Shown piece after piece: positions 8,381 through 17,672 of a DNA stretch of 64,000 bases. The DNA is taken from contig CAPEBR010000003.1 in the NCBI GenBank assembly GCA_948602995.1, forward strand, positions 1-64,000, given 5' to 3'. The notes beneath the pieces were generated by a model. The model saw nothing but the letters and a program-made list of their open reading frames with translations, searched no databases and was not told the origin of the DNA. Position 1 is the stretch's first letter. Each line of letters opens with the position of its first letter. This DNA is from an uncultured Dorea sp. (GTDB lineage: Bacteria; Bacillota; Clostridia; Lachnospirales; Lachnospiraceae). Position numbers and translations under genes: made by a program.

Positions 8381-11332
8381 ATGGGAAATGTAGATTATGC
8401 TTGGATTCAAATTTCAGATTTACATATATTTGATAATACCGAATGGAGTACTTTGAAGGAATCGTATAGGCGTCTACCGTATTTAAAAGATATTTGTTTT
8501 ATTATTATAACGGGAGACTTGCATCAATATAAAGGAACATATGAGAAAACAAAAATCTTTTTAAATAATTTATTGGATTTGTTTAACTTAACAAAAAAAG
8601 ATATTTTTATAGTTCCTGGAAATCATGATGCAGGTGATTGTAGTTCTAAAGAAGCGATTACTCATTTTATTGATCATGAAGTAGACAAAGATCAGGATTG
8701 TTATCGTGATTATTTTGTAAAGGGAAAATTGGTAGATTGTTTTGAAGATTATAATCAGTTCATAGAATCATTTTATGGTTCCTATGCAAAAATGATGTAT
8801 CCTAATCCTGAGCAAGTAACAAATATCATTTGGAATAATAAAATCAATATCATTCATTTAAATACTGCCATAAATTGCAATGGAAACAATGAACGTAAAC
8901 AAATATTAGATATTTACAAATTAAGTAATATTCCTATGAAATTAAACAAAAAATATCCTGTGATAATGATAGGACATCATCCATTTGATAATCTTCATGA
9001 TTCGCATAAGAATACTTTGCGTCGTAATATAACAGATTGGAAAGTTTCTGCATATTTATGTGGTGATTTACACAAAAAGACATATTATCCAATAATGACA
9101 TATAGTAATTCGGGCTCAAATATTCCGTGTATTGTATGTGGAAAATCTGCACCTGAGAATTTGGATACTTATTCTGATTTAGGATGTATTATTTATATAA
9201 AAGAAAAACAAAAAGATATTGTGGATGTAATACCATTTGTTTGGAATAAAGACAAAAAGTGTTTTGATCCATTTTTAGGTTTTAATAACGATAAAGGAAA
9301 TTTAAAGTTTGATCTAATAAATCCAGGAGAAATTACAGAAATTCATGCGAAGAAAGAAAGAAGAAGTGAGGTATTAGTAAAAGGAGAGTCAATCTGGTTA
9401 CCAGATGCGGAAGATGCAAAGGGTAAGCAGGCTCGTTTTGGGACTTTTACAGAAACAAAAATTATTGATGAGTTTATTCAACCTGATTCTAATTTTTGGG
9501 GATTATCTGCTGTTAAAGGTATAGGAAAAACATTTGTTTTGCAGATAAAAAGGAGTAGGATTTCTCGGAAAAACAAATTGTGTTTACCGATAGGGATAAA
9601 ACCGTCTGCTAAAAATGCTTGGGGAACAGATACAATTCATTTGGAAAGTAAAATTGATTTAACAGGTTTGAAGGATTTTGATAATGTTGTTGTATTGTGG
9701 CGTTATTGCATAATTGTATATGTAATCAACCAATTAATAAATATTGGGAATAAAGTAAAAGATAAAATGGAATGGATTATAGCTAATCCGGAAGAAAAAT
9801 TATATAGTCGCCTTAAGGATTATTTTCATAATGGTTTTATTACGAAAGAAACCTATTTCTTATGTACGTATGATGAATATAAGAATCTTGATTTGGTTAT
9901 GAAAGGTGTTTTAAGCTTTAAAAACTGGACTAATTTTATTAACAAAGATCTATCGCGTCTGGTTCTTTTACAACATAAAATTGAAGAAATGATAAATATA
10001 TTTGGCAAAGAAAGTTTAGTTATAATGATTGATAAAATTGATCAATCTATACGTCAAACTAATATGGAAGAACCATTATCGTGTAATGCCTGTAAAAAAA
10101 GTAAAAAGATAAGTACATGTACCAACCCGCAAAAGTCTCCGCAGTATTGCGCCGATAGAAATACATTTTGTAGGATTGAATGTTGTTATGGTTGTGAAAC
10201 ATATGAAACTCCTTATTCAAATACAAATTTAAGAGTATATGGAAGCGGAGATAAAAAGAAGTCACATATAAACTTATGGCAATACATTCAAATGGGATTA
10301 ATTGATGCTGTGGCTAGAATAAAAGCTGAGTTTAATGGATTAATTGAGGTATATTTTACTATTCGTCAAGAGGCATTTTCTTGTGAGAATACTCTTTGGG
10401 GTGATAATAGTAAAAAAGTAACACGTTTAATACAAGAACTATGGTATACAAAAGAAGAACAAAAGGAAATATTCTATGATTGTATTCGACATCAGCAGGA
10501 TGAATATTTATTTGACCCTTTAATAGTAGATCAGCCAGGGAGAGTTGAAGAGGCATTTGTTGGGGTAAGTCAGTTATGTCATCCGTATGCAAAAGAGTTA
10601 ACGGAAACTGTTTTTGAAAGTATCTATCGTCATTCATTTGACAGGACTAGAGATATTCAAGAATACGGACAAATGTTGACTGAAAAAATGGATGAAATCC
10701 GGAAGTGTGATACTATTCTTGAAAGAGGGGAAAAGGTAAAAGAGTTCATTGAAATGAAAGCGGCCGAATTAGCATTTGATGATAGAACAGAAAATGCGGC
10801 TAAAAATGCTAGTTATTATGTTGAAAAAATGAATTTATTATCTAATTATTGGGCTGATTCAGATAATTTCAAGAGATTCATAATGATGTTTGATAAAAAT
10901 CTGTTGTTTGGTCGTGAAGCAAGAGGAATTTGTAAAAAATTTAATCGCCTGAGTAAATGTTCGGGAAATTGTTCAGAATGTTTAGCAGAACATCATCCAT
11001 TCTCTATGCTTTATAAATTGGGAATGTTAGGTCAAATTAAAACCTATCACAAATGGAAAAATGATATTTTGCAGCAATTTAATCATTCAAAAGATGTTAC
11101 ATATATTCTTGGAACTCAATTGATTAATTTGAATGAAGATACTATATATGTTTTACATCCAGCGTTGACTAAAAGTATTGAACGGTTAAATAAAAAGGTG
11201 AGACATTTTTCTGGATTTATTATAGGGAAAGAATTAGCAGTAAAACAAGATAAACTTAAACAATTGGAAAGTGATTATAATAAAATGAAGATAAAAGATT
11301 TTGATGCAAAATACTTTTACGATAAAAAATAG
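8381..11332 (+). CDS. Metallophosphoesterase fused to a P-loop (STAND-like) NTPase, probable defence protein
   Basis: A 983-aa two-part protein. The first 300 residues are a calcineurin-like metallophosphoesterase with all classic motifs: SDLHIF (D-x-H), TGDLHQ, PGNHDAGD, GHHPFD and CGDLHKK. The second part has a Walker A-like loop (AVKGIGKTF) and a Walker B-like strand (LVIMIDKID). It also has two cysteine clusters, one around CNACKK...CCYGC and one around CSGNCSEC, that could bind zinc. Metallophosphoesterase effectors joined to STAND-type NTPases are known from bacterial conflict systems, where the NTPase senses invasion and the effector cuts nucleic acid or nucleotides. That role is inference here. 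I chose the ATG at 8381 because GAGGGGTG lies 5 bases upstream; an ATG at 8366 has no ribosome site. It is very AT-rich and lies alone between repeats. Confidence 0.7.
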   Translation: MGNVDYAWIQISDLHIFDNTEWSTLKESYRRLPYLKDICFIIITGDLHQYKGTYEKTKIFLNNLLDLFNLTKKDIFIVPGNHDAGDCSSKEAITHFIDHEVDKDQDCYRDYFVKGKLVDCFEDYNQFIESFYGSYAKMMYPNPEQVTNIIWNNKINIIHLNTAINCNGNNERKQILDIYKLSNIPMKLNKKYPVIMIGHHPFDNLHDSHKNTLRRNITDWKVSAYLCGDLHKKTYYPIMTYSNSGSNIPCIVCGKSAPENLDTYSDLGCIIYIKEKQKDIVDVIPFVWNKDKKCFDPFLGFNNDKGNLKFDLINPGEITEIHAKKERRSEVLVKGESIWLPDAEDAKGKQARFGTFTETKIIDEFIQPDSNFWGLSAVKGIGKTFVLQIKRSRISRKNKLCLPIGIKPSAKNAWGTDTIHLESKIDLTGLKDFDNVVVLWRYCIIVYVINQLINIGNKVKDKMEWIIANPEEKLYSRLKDYFHNGFITKETYFLCTYDEYKNLDLVMKGVLSFKNWTNFINKDLSRLVLLQHKIEEMINIFGKESLVIMIDKIDQSIRQTNMEEPLSCNACKKSKKISTCTNPQKSPQYCADRNTFCRIECCYGCETYETPYSNTNLRVYGSGDKKKSHINLWQYIQMGLIDAVARIKAEFNGLIEVYFTIRQEAFSCENTLWGDNSKKVTRLIQELWYTKEEQKEIFYDCIRHQQDEYLFDPLIVDQPGRVEEAFVGVSQLCHPYAKELTETVFESIYRHSFDRTRDIQEYGQMLTEKMDEIRKCDTILERGEKVKEFIEMKAAELAFDDRTENAAKNASYYVEKMNLLSNYWADSDNFKRFIMMFDKNLLFGREARGICKKFNRLSKCSGNCSECLAEHHPFSMLYKLGMLGQIKTYHKWKNDILQQFNHSKDVTYILGTQLINLNEDTIYVLHPALTKSIERLNKKVRHFSGFIIGKELAVKQDKLKQLESDYNKMKIKDFDAKYFYDKK

Positions 11333-11419
11333 CGGATATATTAGAGCGTAAATAATTGCGTTCTACTAGTATATTGAATATTAAGTAACCAGCTCAATGA
11401 CTTGCCTGATTTTCCATCT

Positions 11420-11470
11420 GCCGCGTTGTCGTCAATCAACGTAGCCACCGTTACGACTCATTTCTCCGCC
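11420..11470 (-). repeat. Dispersed structured repeat, copy A
   Basis: On the minus strand this region carries CGGAGAAATGAG, then a CGTA...TACG hairpin around CGGTGG, then GATTGACGACAACGCGGC (11437-11420). The same order occurs at 35988-36036. It lies just after the metallophosphoesterase/P-loop gene. Confidence 0.7.
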
Positions 11471-11531
11471 TTGCATATGAAAAATCATTTTGCGTCATTT
11501 GGCTAGAAATTTTTTTTCGATGTACTAGAAA

Positions 11532-12023
11532 ACCGATTTGGAATATGTCCGCAACAGCACTGTCCGCATCTTTGCGTTTGTGGAGGCACTTGGAGGGTTT
11601 CACCATGTGAGTGTGTGGGAACACCGCACAGCCGTTTATTGGGTGGAGGAAATCAAGTAACTGGTGGACATTATGTATCTGGATGCTGAGAAGATTGTTC
11701 TTGTGATGGATAATCTAAACACGCACAAACCGGCATTCTTTTACAAACTGTATCCGCCGAAGGAAGCAAGACGTATCACGAAAAAGTTGGAAATACACTA
11801 TACACCAAAGTATGGGAGTTGTTTGGACATTGCTGAAATAGAGCTGAATGTAATGATCAGGCAATGCCTCAGCCGCCGCACCGCTGAAATAGTGCTATTA
11901 CGCGGGGAACTATCCGCATGGAAAACGGAACGGAATACACTGGCAACGAAACAGGTATTTTAAACCAGCGATGCCAGAACAAAGATTAGCTCGTTGTATT
12001 CCACATTTATTGCTGCCTCTTAA
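11532..12023 (+). pseudogene. IS630-family transposase remnant
   Basis: The conceptual translation follows the C-terminal half of an IS630-type DDE transposase. It reads DLEYVRNST, FVEALGGFHHVSVWEHRTA, then DAEKIVLVMDNLNTHKPA (second catalytic Asp), LEIHYTPKYGS, AEIELNVMIRQCLSRR, KTERN and finally TSDARTKISSLYS. The reading is broken by in-frame stops at 11658-11660 and 11961-11963, and the N-terminal part is missing. It is dead and marks past insertion in the island. Confidence 0.85.
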
Positions 12024-12062
12024 TGAGGCGGTAGTATTGCTAAAAATCAACAGGTCAATATG

Positions 12063-12149
12063 CTAGTAGAAGCAATGTAGGTTGACATTGCAAAAGTTTT
12101 TGTGGACATCAATACTACAACAAACTTTGTACACGATTTTTAAGGTCAT
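12063..12149 (-). pseudogene. IS110-family transposase N-terminal fragment
   Basis: From the ATG at 12149 on the minus strand the translation begins MTLKIVYKVCCSIDVHKN. This matches the conserved start of IS110 transposases (KIVYKVCCGIDVHK), including the first catalytic Asp of the DEDD RuvC-like domain. It stops after 28 codons, so only the extreme N-terminus remains. Confidence 0.75.
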
Positions 12150-12460
12150 AAAGACTCCTTCAGAACAAATAGATTCGTAAAAATAATAGGGAAAAATGGT
12201 ATTAACTGAACGCTTAATCCATAAACGAGATTGTCTATACAAAGATAAGATTAGGCGCTCATAATGCAAATTTGTTTGCTATGTACACTTATGGGTGCTT
12301 GAAAAGGCGGAATACACATATAACAATTTGATCATCTGGCAAGCTAGTTCTAGTATGCCGAGTTTACTACAAGAAGAATTATAAAGGGAAAAAAATAAGC
12401 TTAGGGAAATATTTTTATAACATTTTGTGCCTGAGCGAAACGAAAGGAATGAATATAATA
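12150..12460. other. Intergenic, probable promoter region of the FRG gene
   Basis: AT-rich and without a supported gene. It must hold the promoter of the FRG-domain gene at 12461, but no clear -35/-10 pair was identified. Confidence 0.4.
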
Positions 12461-13210
12461 ATGATAGAGAAAACAATTAGTTCAATTGATGGATTATTAA
12501 ACTTTATACGAAAATTAAACGAAAAGCATGGCCTAAGATTATGGTATAGGGGAGTTGCAGATAATACTTGGCCGTTACTTCCATCAATTCAAAGAAATGA
12601 ATATCGAATCGGAGCGGAAAGATACATTACAAATGATTTTTATATAAAGGCAAAACAAGTATTAGAAAAAGCGCCAGAAAAGAAAAATTATTCAGCTTGG
12701 ATGTCTATAATGCAGCATTATGGTTTGCCAACAAGATTACTTGATTGGAGTCAGTCACCACTTGTATCTGTTTTTTTTGCAGTTGAAAAGTATAGTGATT
12801 TTCCAGAAACTGATGCATGTGTATGGGTTCTTGCTCCTGGCAAATTAAATGAAATAGAAGGCTTTGGAAATTGTATATATCCAGTTGATGCGGATACAAT
12901 TCAAAATATGTTATTGCCTGCATTTAAAGAAAATGGACATGTTGAAGAATTGAATGATAAAATAATAGCTTGTCATTCGACAGAAAATAATTTGCGCATG
13001 TATTCACAGCAAGCTAATTTCACTATACATAATTCTAGAAGAAGATTAGAAGATATATGTGATGAAAATACATTATACAAAATAAAAATTCCTGCTGGTG
13101 CAAGAGAGTATTTTTTATATAGTTTAGAGATATTTGGGATAACAGAGAGTTTTGTTTACCCAGATCTAGATCATATTTCTCATGATTTAAAAAGATTCTA
13201 TAATATATAA
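12461..13210 (+). CDS. FRG-domain protein
   Basis: A 249-aa protein with a clear FRG domain: WYRGVADNTWPLLPSIQR near residues 28-45, then MQHYGLPTRLLDWSQSP and VSVFFAVEKY. FRG (Phe-Arg-Gly) domains are of unknown biochemistry. They occur often in prophages and defence islands, some in the effector position of proposed antiphage systems. I took the ATG at 12461, 12 bases after AAAGGA; the ATG at 12449 directly abuts that site. It is AT-rich like the rest of the island and stands alone with its own hairpin terminator. No partner gene is adjacent, so an effector role is speculative. Confidence 0.8.
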   Translation: MIEKTISSIDGLLNFIRKLNEKHGLRLWYRGVADNTWPLLPSIQRNEYRIGAERYITNDFYIKAKQVLEKAPEKKNYSAWMSIMQHYGLPTRLLDWSQSPLVSVFFAVEKYSDFPETDACVWVLAPGKLNEIEGFGNCIYPVDADTIQNMLLPAFKENGHVEELNDKIIACHSTENNLRMYSQQANFTIHNSRRRLEDICDENTLYKIKIPAGAREYFLYSLEIFGITESFVYPDLDHISHDLKRFYNI

Positions 13211-13321
13211 AGTGTTGGTCAACATCTATGTTGGTACAGGTGTTTTGGTGAATTTAGAATATTGAAATGTCAACTTTTGATTATTACACTGTAAACCGGA
13301 AATAGTTTGTGACTATGTGAA

Positions 13322-13362
13322 ACTGGAGCAAACCTATATATTAGAAAAAGATTTGCTCCAGT
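13322..13362 (+). terminator. Hairpin downstream of the FRG gene
   Basis: ACTGGAGCAAA at 13322-13332 pairs perfectly with TTTGCTCCAGT at 13352-13362 across a 19-base loop, followed by CTTATT. It probably ends transcription of the FRG gene about 110 bases upstream. Confidence 0.6.
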
Positions 13363-13472
13363 CTTATTCCACTTCATTTTTACTGTAACGGTAGATACCA
13401 TTTACTATCAATCTGGTTATTCTTCCGATTCTGCTCTGCTATTTCTTTGAATTTTCGCTATATTCTTTTGTT

Positions 13473-13721
13473 TTGAAGTATACGGTAGTGCTTACGTTAG
13501 ACAATGTGCAAGAACGGCTGAATAAGGTAAGCCAGGGCATTACGGAAAAACAAGCACACAGAGAAAAAATAGAAATGTTTCTTGCGGGATTGCAGAAACA
13601 GGAAGATTTGGTTACAGAATTTGAAGAGGATTTATGGTACAGCTTAATTGAATATGTGACAGTTTTTGATAAAGAAGATGTCCGCTTCACATTTAAGGAT
13701 GGAACGGAAATAAAAGTGTAA
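13473..13721 (+). pseudogene. Large serine recombinase, C-terminal fragment
   Basis: About 82 residues match the end of large serine recombinases: a coiled-coil stretch followed by FEEDLWYSLIEYVTVFDKED and VRFTFKDGTEIKV. The catalytic serine domain and zinc ribbon are absent and no upstream frame supplies them. The apparent TTG start is only the first possible codon of a truncated gene. This is a different gene from the remnant at 15-16.4 kb, which has its own C-terminus. Confidence 0.8.
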
Positions 13722-13748
13722 ATCCCCTGTGTTCGCAGGGGATTTTTG
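13721..13748 (+). terminator. Strong terminator after the recombinase fragment
   Basis: AATCCCCTG at 13721-13729 pairs with CAGGGGATT at 13736-13744 and is followed by T residues. The stem begins at the last base of the stop codon. Confidence 0.8.
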
Positions 13749-13795
13749 ATGGAAATTGAAATTTGTAAAGATAGAAAGAGCTGTGAAATAGTTAT

Positions 13796-14872
13796 TTACC
13801 ATAATATGCGATATTTATCGTGGAGATATTCAAAGAAAAAAATGGGGTCTATTGGTATACCGATTTCTGCCAATTGCTGATTCCTTTTATCATGTTCACT
13901 TTTAAATTTCAATGTGTCATTTGGAAGTATCTCTAATAATTTTTTGTACGCTCCAACATCAGTACGTTTTCTTGTTCGTTGACTGAAAGGATTAATAAAA
14001 AGTATACTACAATAATTTTCTAACTTCCAAGAATCAAAATCTTTAAGATAACGTATATGCCCTTCAACAATATTAGTCAGATAAATAACATCAACTTTAT
14101 CGAAATCCGAATGTTTAATTTCTTTATTATTTTTGTCAAAAAATCTTCCTGCAAATTGCTCTGTAAATATTCCTGTATATGGATTGCATAGATACCCCCG
14201 ATAATCGTTCATTTGATGTGATGCAACTGACAAGGCTAATACATTTATGGAGTTTTCCTCAAGGGAAAATTTTTTTTGTCCTGATTTTAAATATTCTATA
14301 ACTTTATTGTCATCTATTTTTGTTTGTTTAGATGCAGTATATTTTCCCTGTGAGTTAGCAATTATTTTTTGAGCGAGGTCGCCAGTTACTTTTCCTAATT
14401 TTTTATCTTGTATTTCCTTTTTATCGAAGGCACGAAAAGGTATTGTAATGTCAAGAATGGATTCGTCACTCTTTTTTGTTTGATTAGGAGTTTTAACTTC
14501 GATGTTAAAGCGGTATCCATCTTTAATTATTTGTAAATCAACATCAAAGTTATTATTCTCGCTCTTTGCGTGCAATCGTTGATCGATTTCAAAATTATAA
14601 TTCATTCTTATTGAATAGAGCCAAAACATCATTTCTGATAAACCTTGAAAACATTTGTCTCTATTATATGACCCCGATAGCTGCAATTTATTGCAAAACT
14701 TGTCTACACTCTTAGATGATGTAAGAATTCCACCTTTGTATAATAAAGAGACATTATTCCAAAAAAGATTAAAGTATTCATCGGGCATATGCTCTATAAT
14801 GATATGCTCATTTTGTTTCATTAATTGATTGTATATTTTATTTTTGATTTGTTCCTCAGTAATGATAAACAC
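13796..14872 (-). CDS. Putative PD-(D/E)XK-fold protein, uncharacterised
   Basis: A protein of up to 358 aa with no family I can name. Around residues 113-130 it reads NFDVDLQIIKDGYRFNIEVKT, the D-x(n)-E-V-K pattern of PD-(D/E)XK nucleases. The C-terminal half has RTRKRTDVGAYKKLLEIL and a hydrophobic end. Orphan restriction-like nucleases of this size are common in defence islands, so a nuclease role is plausible but unproven. The start is odd: the GTG at 14872 is itself part of the only ribosome-like site (AGAGGTG). Initiation may instead use ATC/ATT a few codons later, or the Met at codon 18. It is transcribed opposite to its neighbours and is very AT-rich. Confidence 0.55.
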   Translation of the reverse strand: MFIITEEQIKNKIYNQLMKQNEHIIIEHMPDEYFNLFWNNVSLLYKGGILTSSKSVDKFCNKLQLSGSYNRDKCFQGLSEMMFWLYSIRMNYNFEIDQRLHAKSENNNFDVDLQIIKDGYRFNIEVKTPNQTKKSDESILDITIPFRAFDKKEIQDKKLGKVTGDLAQKIIANSQGKYTASKQTKIDDNKVIEYLKSGQKKFSLEENSINVLALSVASHQMNDYRGYLCNPYTGIFTEQFAGRFFDKNNKEIKHSDFDKVDVIYLTNIVEGHIRYLKDFDSWKLENYCSILFINPFSQRTRKRTDVGAYKKLLEILPNDTLKFKSEHDKRNQQLAEIGIPIDPIFFFEYLHDKYRILW

Positions 14873-15081
14873 CTCTTTTCGCTTGAATTGCTATTTACAA
14901 AACATTATTCAAATTCTGTTTGATTGAGTCTGATTTGCTATATTCATTATAGCACCTTAATATGATTATTTCCACTGTGTTATTTTTGCTACTTACAATT
15001 TGAACCCTCCCCAACAAGGCAAAATCAAAAAGTATAGAAAATCACAATATTCAAAGGCAAAATCGAATTGTATCAAAGACA

Positions 15082-16404
15082 GTGTTTAACATAGACGAAG
15101 GCATCTCTACAACGAACACAAAAAAGCGCGATGGTTTTAACCAGATGATCGAAGACGCCCTGGACGGGAAGATTGACCTCATTATCACAAAATCGGTCAG
15201 CCGGTTCGCAAGGAACACGGTGGATTCCTTAACGACAGTGAAGAATCTGAAGGAGAAAGGCATCAAGGTTTATTTTGAAAAGGAGAACATCTACACGCTG
15301 GATTTCAAGGGGCAGACCGTCCAAAAACTCAAAAGTCAATTTTGAAAGTGGGGGATAACATTCAAAATATGATAGAAAATAAGAACAAAATAGTTGCAAT
15401 GAACGGTTCTGATATTAGTTTAGAGAAAAAAGTGGAGAATGACGGACGATCAGAAATAGTTTTCGGACAGTCTGTGGGGGAGCTGTTCATCACCATCATG
15501 AACTCCCTTGCCAAGAGGAATCACGGAGCATTTCGGAGAACACCACTTGGGGCAAGCGGAAGCAGTTAGCAGATGGAAAAGGCAGCCTTGCCTACAGCAC
15601 TTTCCTTGGATACGAGGAAGGCGAGGACGGCAGCCTGAGAGTGAACCCGGAGCAGGCGGAAACGATAAAGCTGATATACCAGCTATTCCTGCAGGGATTA
15701 AGCCCGTATGCCATCGGAAAGAAGCTGACGGGGCTTGGCATCAAAAGCCCTGCTGGGAAGGATACCTGGCACCAGAGTTCCGTCAAGAGCATTCTCACCA
15801 ACGAGAAGTACAAAGGGGATGCGTTCCTGCAGAAGCAGTACACGGCGGACTTCCTTACGAAAATGCGGAAGAAGTACTAGGGGGAAATCCCGCAGTATTA
15901 TGTGAAGGGAAACCACGAGGCAATCATTCATACCGAAACATGGGAGCTGGTACAGGAGGAAATTGAGCGGCGCAGGAATACGGACATAAGGTACAATAGC
16001 GCGAGCATATTTTCATCAAAGATTAAGTGTTCCAAGTGCAGGAACTGGTATGGCTCCAAGATATGACACTCGCAGGACAAATACCGCAGGGTGATTTTCC
16101 AATGCAACCGCAAGTTTAAAAACGATATGAAATGCCGGACGCCGCACATTAACGAGGACGAGATTAAGGATCCCTTCGTGAAAGTCGTCAATGTGGTCAT
16201 CCCGGAAAAGGATGAGCTGATTGCGAACACCAAGTGATAATGCGGACGGTATGCGACACTACGGAGCTGGAGGTGGAGCAGAGCTGCCTGCTGGCCGGCT
16301 TTTGCGGAAAGTTTGATGAGGAACTTTGGACGGCACTTCTTGACTACGCCACGGTTTATGCCAGGGATGACATTCGGTTTGTTTTCAAAACGGGAGCGAA
16401 GTAA
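15082..16404 (+). pseudogene. Large serine recombinase, decayed and interrupted
   Basis: The translation follows a large serine recombinase: DEGISTTNTKKRDGFNQMI and ITKSVSRFARNTVDSL (end of the catalytic domain), then after an insertion ELFITIMNSLA, a recombinase domain (NPEQAETIKLIYQLFLQGLS), a zinc ribbon (KCSKCRNWYGSK) and the usual C-terminus (FDEELWTALLDYATVYARDD). The start with the catalytic serine is missing. There is a frame shift near 15525, and stops occur at 15878-15880, near 16064-16066 and near 16236-16241. A 162-bp element splits it at 15313-15474. GC content is higher than in the surrounding island, which suggests a separate origin. Confidence 0.88.
15313..15474. mobile_element. 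162-bp MITE-like insertion with terminal inverted repeats
   Basis: The left end CAGACCGTCCAAAAAC (15313-15328) and the right end GTTTTCGGACAGTCTG (15459-15474) are inverted repeats with 14 of 16 matches. Removing the element rejoins the serine recombinase reading ...TLDFKG|GELFITI... without losing residues. G-rich flanks (GGGG left, TGGGG right) may be the target duplication. No transposase gene lies inside, so it would have moved in trans. Confidence 0.75.
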
Positions 16405-16468
16405 AAGTTGCCACATAGGGGCGGATGTGTAAAATTTGCTATTTAATTACGGAAAGAATATTTTTGAT

Positions 16469-16512
16469 AAGCCGAGAACTTTAAGGTCTTTAGGGTTCTT
16501 CGGCTTGTTTTT
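16469..16512 (+). terminator. Terminator downstream of the decayed recombinase
   Basis: AAGCCGAGAAC at 16469-16479 pairs with GTTCTTCGGCTT at 16495-16506, with T residues following. It separates the dead recombinase from the next operon. Confidence 0.75.
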
Positions 16513-16595
16513 TGTGGGAATTTGACGATAAATATGATATAATCAAATTCAATTGTGTGGAAGGCACGAAGTGAAAGAGAAGGATGTAGAATGGA

Positions 16596-17672
16596 ATGGC
16601 AGAGAAGAATGAAATTGTTAAAGTAAGTAAGTGTGAGCTTTTAGATATTTTTATAGAGGAAGAGGATAGAAAAGGTACAGATCTTCTTGCAATGTCAAAT
16701 TTTTTTGACGTGCTTATTGGGAAAATTGATTCAGAGATTGATTCAGAGACGACATGGGAGATTCCTTTGGACATTGAAGGGCTATTCGGTCAGATTGCTG
16801 CTGCAATAAAGGGTGGTTTTGATATTTCAAAGATGGGGATACTTGTTGCTGATTATTCTCATTTCAGTCAAGAAATTATCGATGGATTAAAAGAAGGCAT
16901 CTATCATGTGGGAGAATCAAAAGAAGTGGCGGGAAACTTACGACCAGCAATTTTAAACGAAAATGGTCAACTTGTTAAATTCTTTACTTTAAAGAAAGCC
17001 CTTAATCCAGCCGAAGTTCTATCGGATATTTCCACATTATCAATGCAGACTTTCCTTAAACGGATATCAGCACAGATTGAAGATGTTGGAAGAGATGTAA
17101 AGGGAATGATTGATTTTGCTCGGCGTGAAGCATTGAGCAATAAATTCATATACGCAAGAGACAGAATTATGTCGGCATCAACAGCGGATTTGGAAGAGCA
17201 GGAGGATTTCTTGAAAGAGGCAGATACATATCTTATGCAGGGGTTGGTAGACTTGTATTCAGACATTAATGCACAAGTGAAGAAACTTGCAGATCAGAAG
17301 GGACCATTTGCCAGCGTTAAAGCAATTGACAGCTTGTTGTCCTATATCAATGAAGATATGAAGATGATTCCGCGCTATGTAGGATTACGAGTGTACCTTT
17401 TTAATCTTAGGGGAAAAGATGAGGATGCCAATCGTATCCTTGGAGAGTATCAATTCCAATTGCAAACATTAGCAGAAAGAAAAATCGGAGATGGCAGGTA
17501 TACAGCTTTAGAATTGATACATGAGAACTATCCGTACAATGGAGAAAATGTGGATTTTTGGTTAGAAAGGCCGAAACAAATGCTTGAAGCAATAGGATCC
17601 TATAAAACCATGTTGGAGCAAAAGGATAAGGATATTTTTTACATAGATGTGGAGGATGCCAATGATGAGTGA
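16596..17672 (+). CDS. Uncharacterised cytoplasmic protein, first gene of a three-gene operon
   Basis: A 358-aa acidic, mostly helical protein that I do not recognise. An amphipathic segment, DIEGLFGQIAAAIKGGFDISK, lies near residues 60-80. Long helices fill the C-terminal half, and no membrane span or signal peptide is visible. The ATG at 16596 follows AGAAGGA by 11 bases; a second ATG five bases earlier is out of frame and stops quickly. A TATAAT word lies near 16537. It overlaps the zinc-ribbon gene by 11 bases, so the two are almost certainly co-translated. Its place in a mobile island next to a PIN-like gene suggests a role in conflict or maintenance, but this is only context. Confidence 0.65.
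   Translation: MAEKNEIVKVSKCELLDIFIEEEDRKGTDLLAMSNFFDVLIGKIDSEIDSETTWEIPLDIEGLFGQIAAAIKGGFDISKMGILVADYSHFSQEIIDGLKEGIYHVGESKEVAGNLRPAILNENGQLVKFFTLKKALNPAEVLSDISTLSMQTFLKRISAQIEDVGRDVKGMIDFARREALSNKFIYARDRIMSASTADLEEQEDFLKEADTYLMQGLVDLYSDINAQVKKLADQKGPFASVKAIDSLLSYINEDMKMIPRYVGLRVYLFNLRGKDEDANRILGEYQFQLQTLAERKIGDGRYTALELIHENYPYNGENVDFWLERPKQMLEAIGSYKTMLEQKDKDIFYIDVEDANDE

Noticed and set aside
15342..15569. 75-codon ORF across the MITE-like insertion
   Set aside because: It begins inside the inserted element and ends in the serine recombinase in the wrong frame; it is a product of the insertion.
16064..16066. In-frame TGA in the serine recombinase as a selenocysteine codon
   Set aside because: The gene also has TAG and TAA stops, a frame shift and an insertion, so it is simply decayed.
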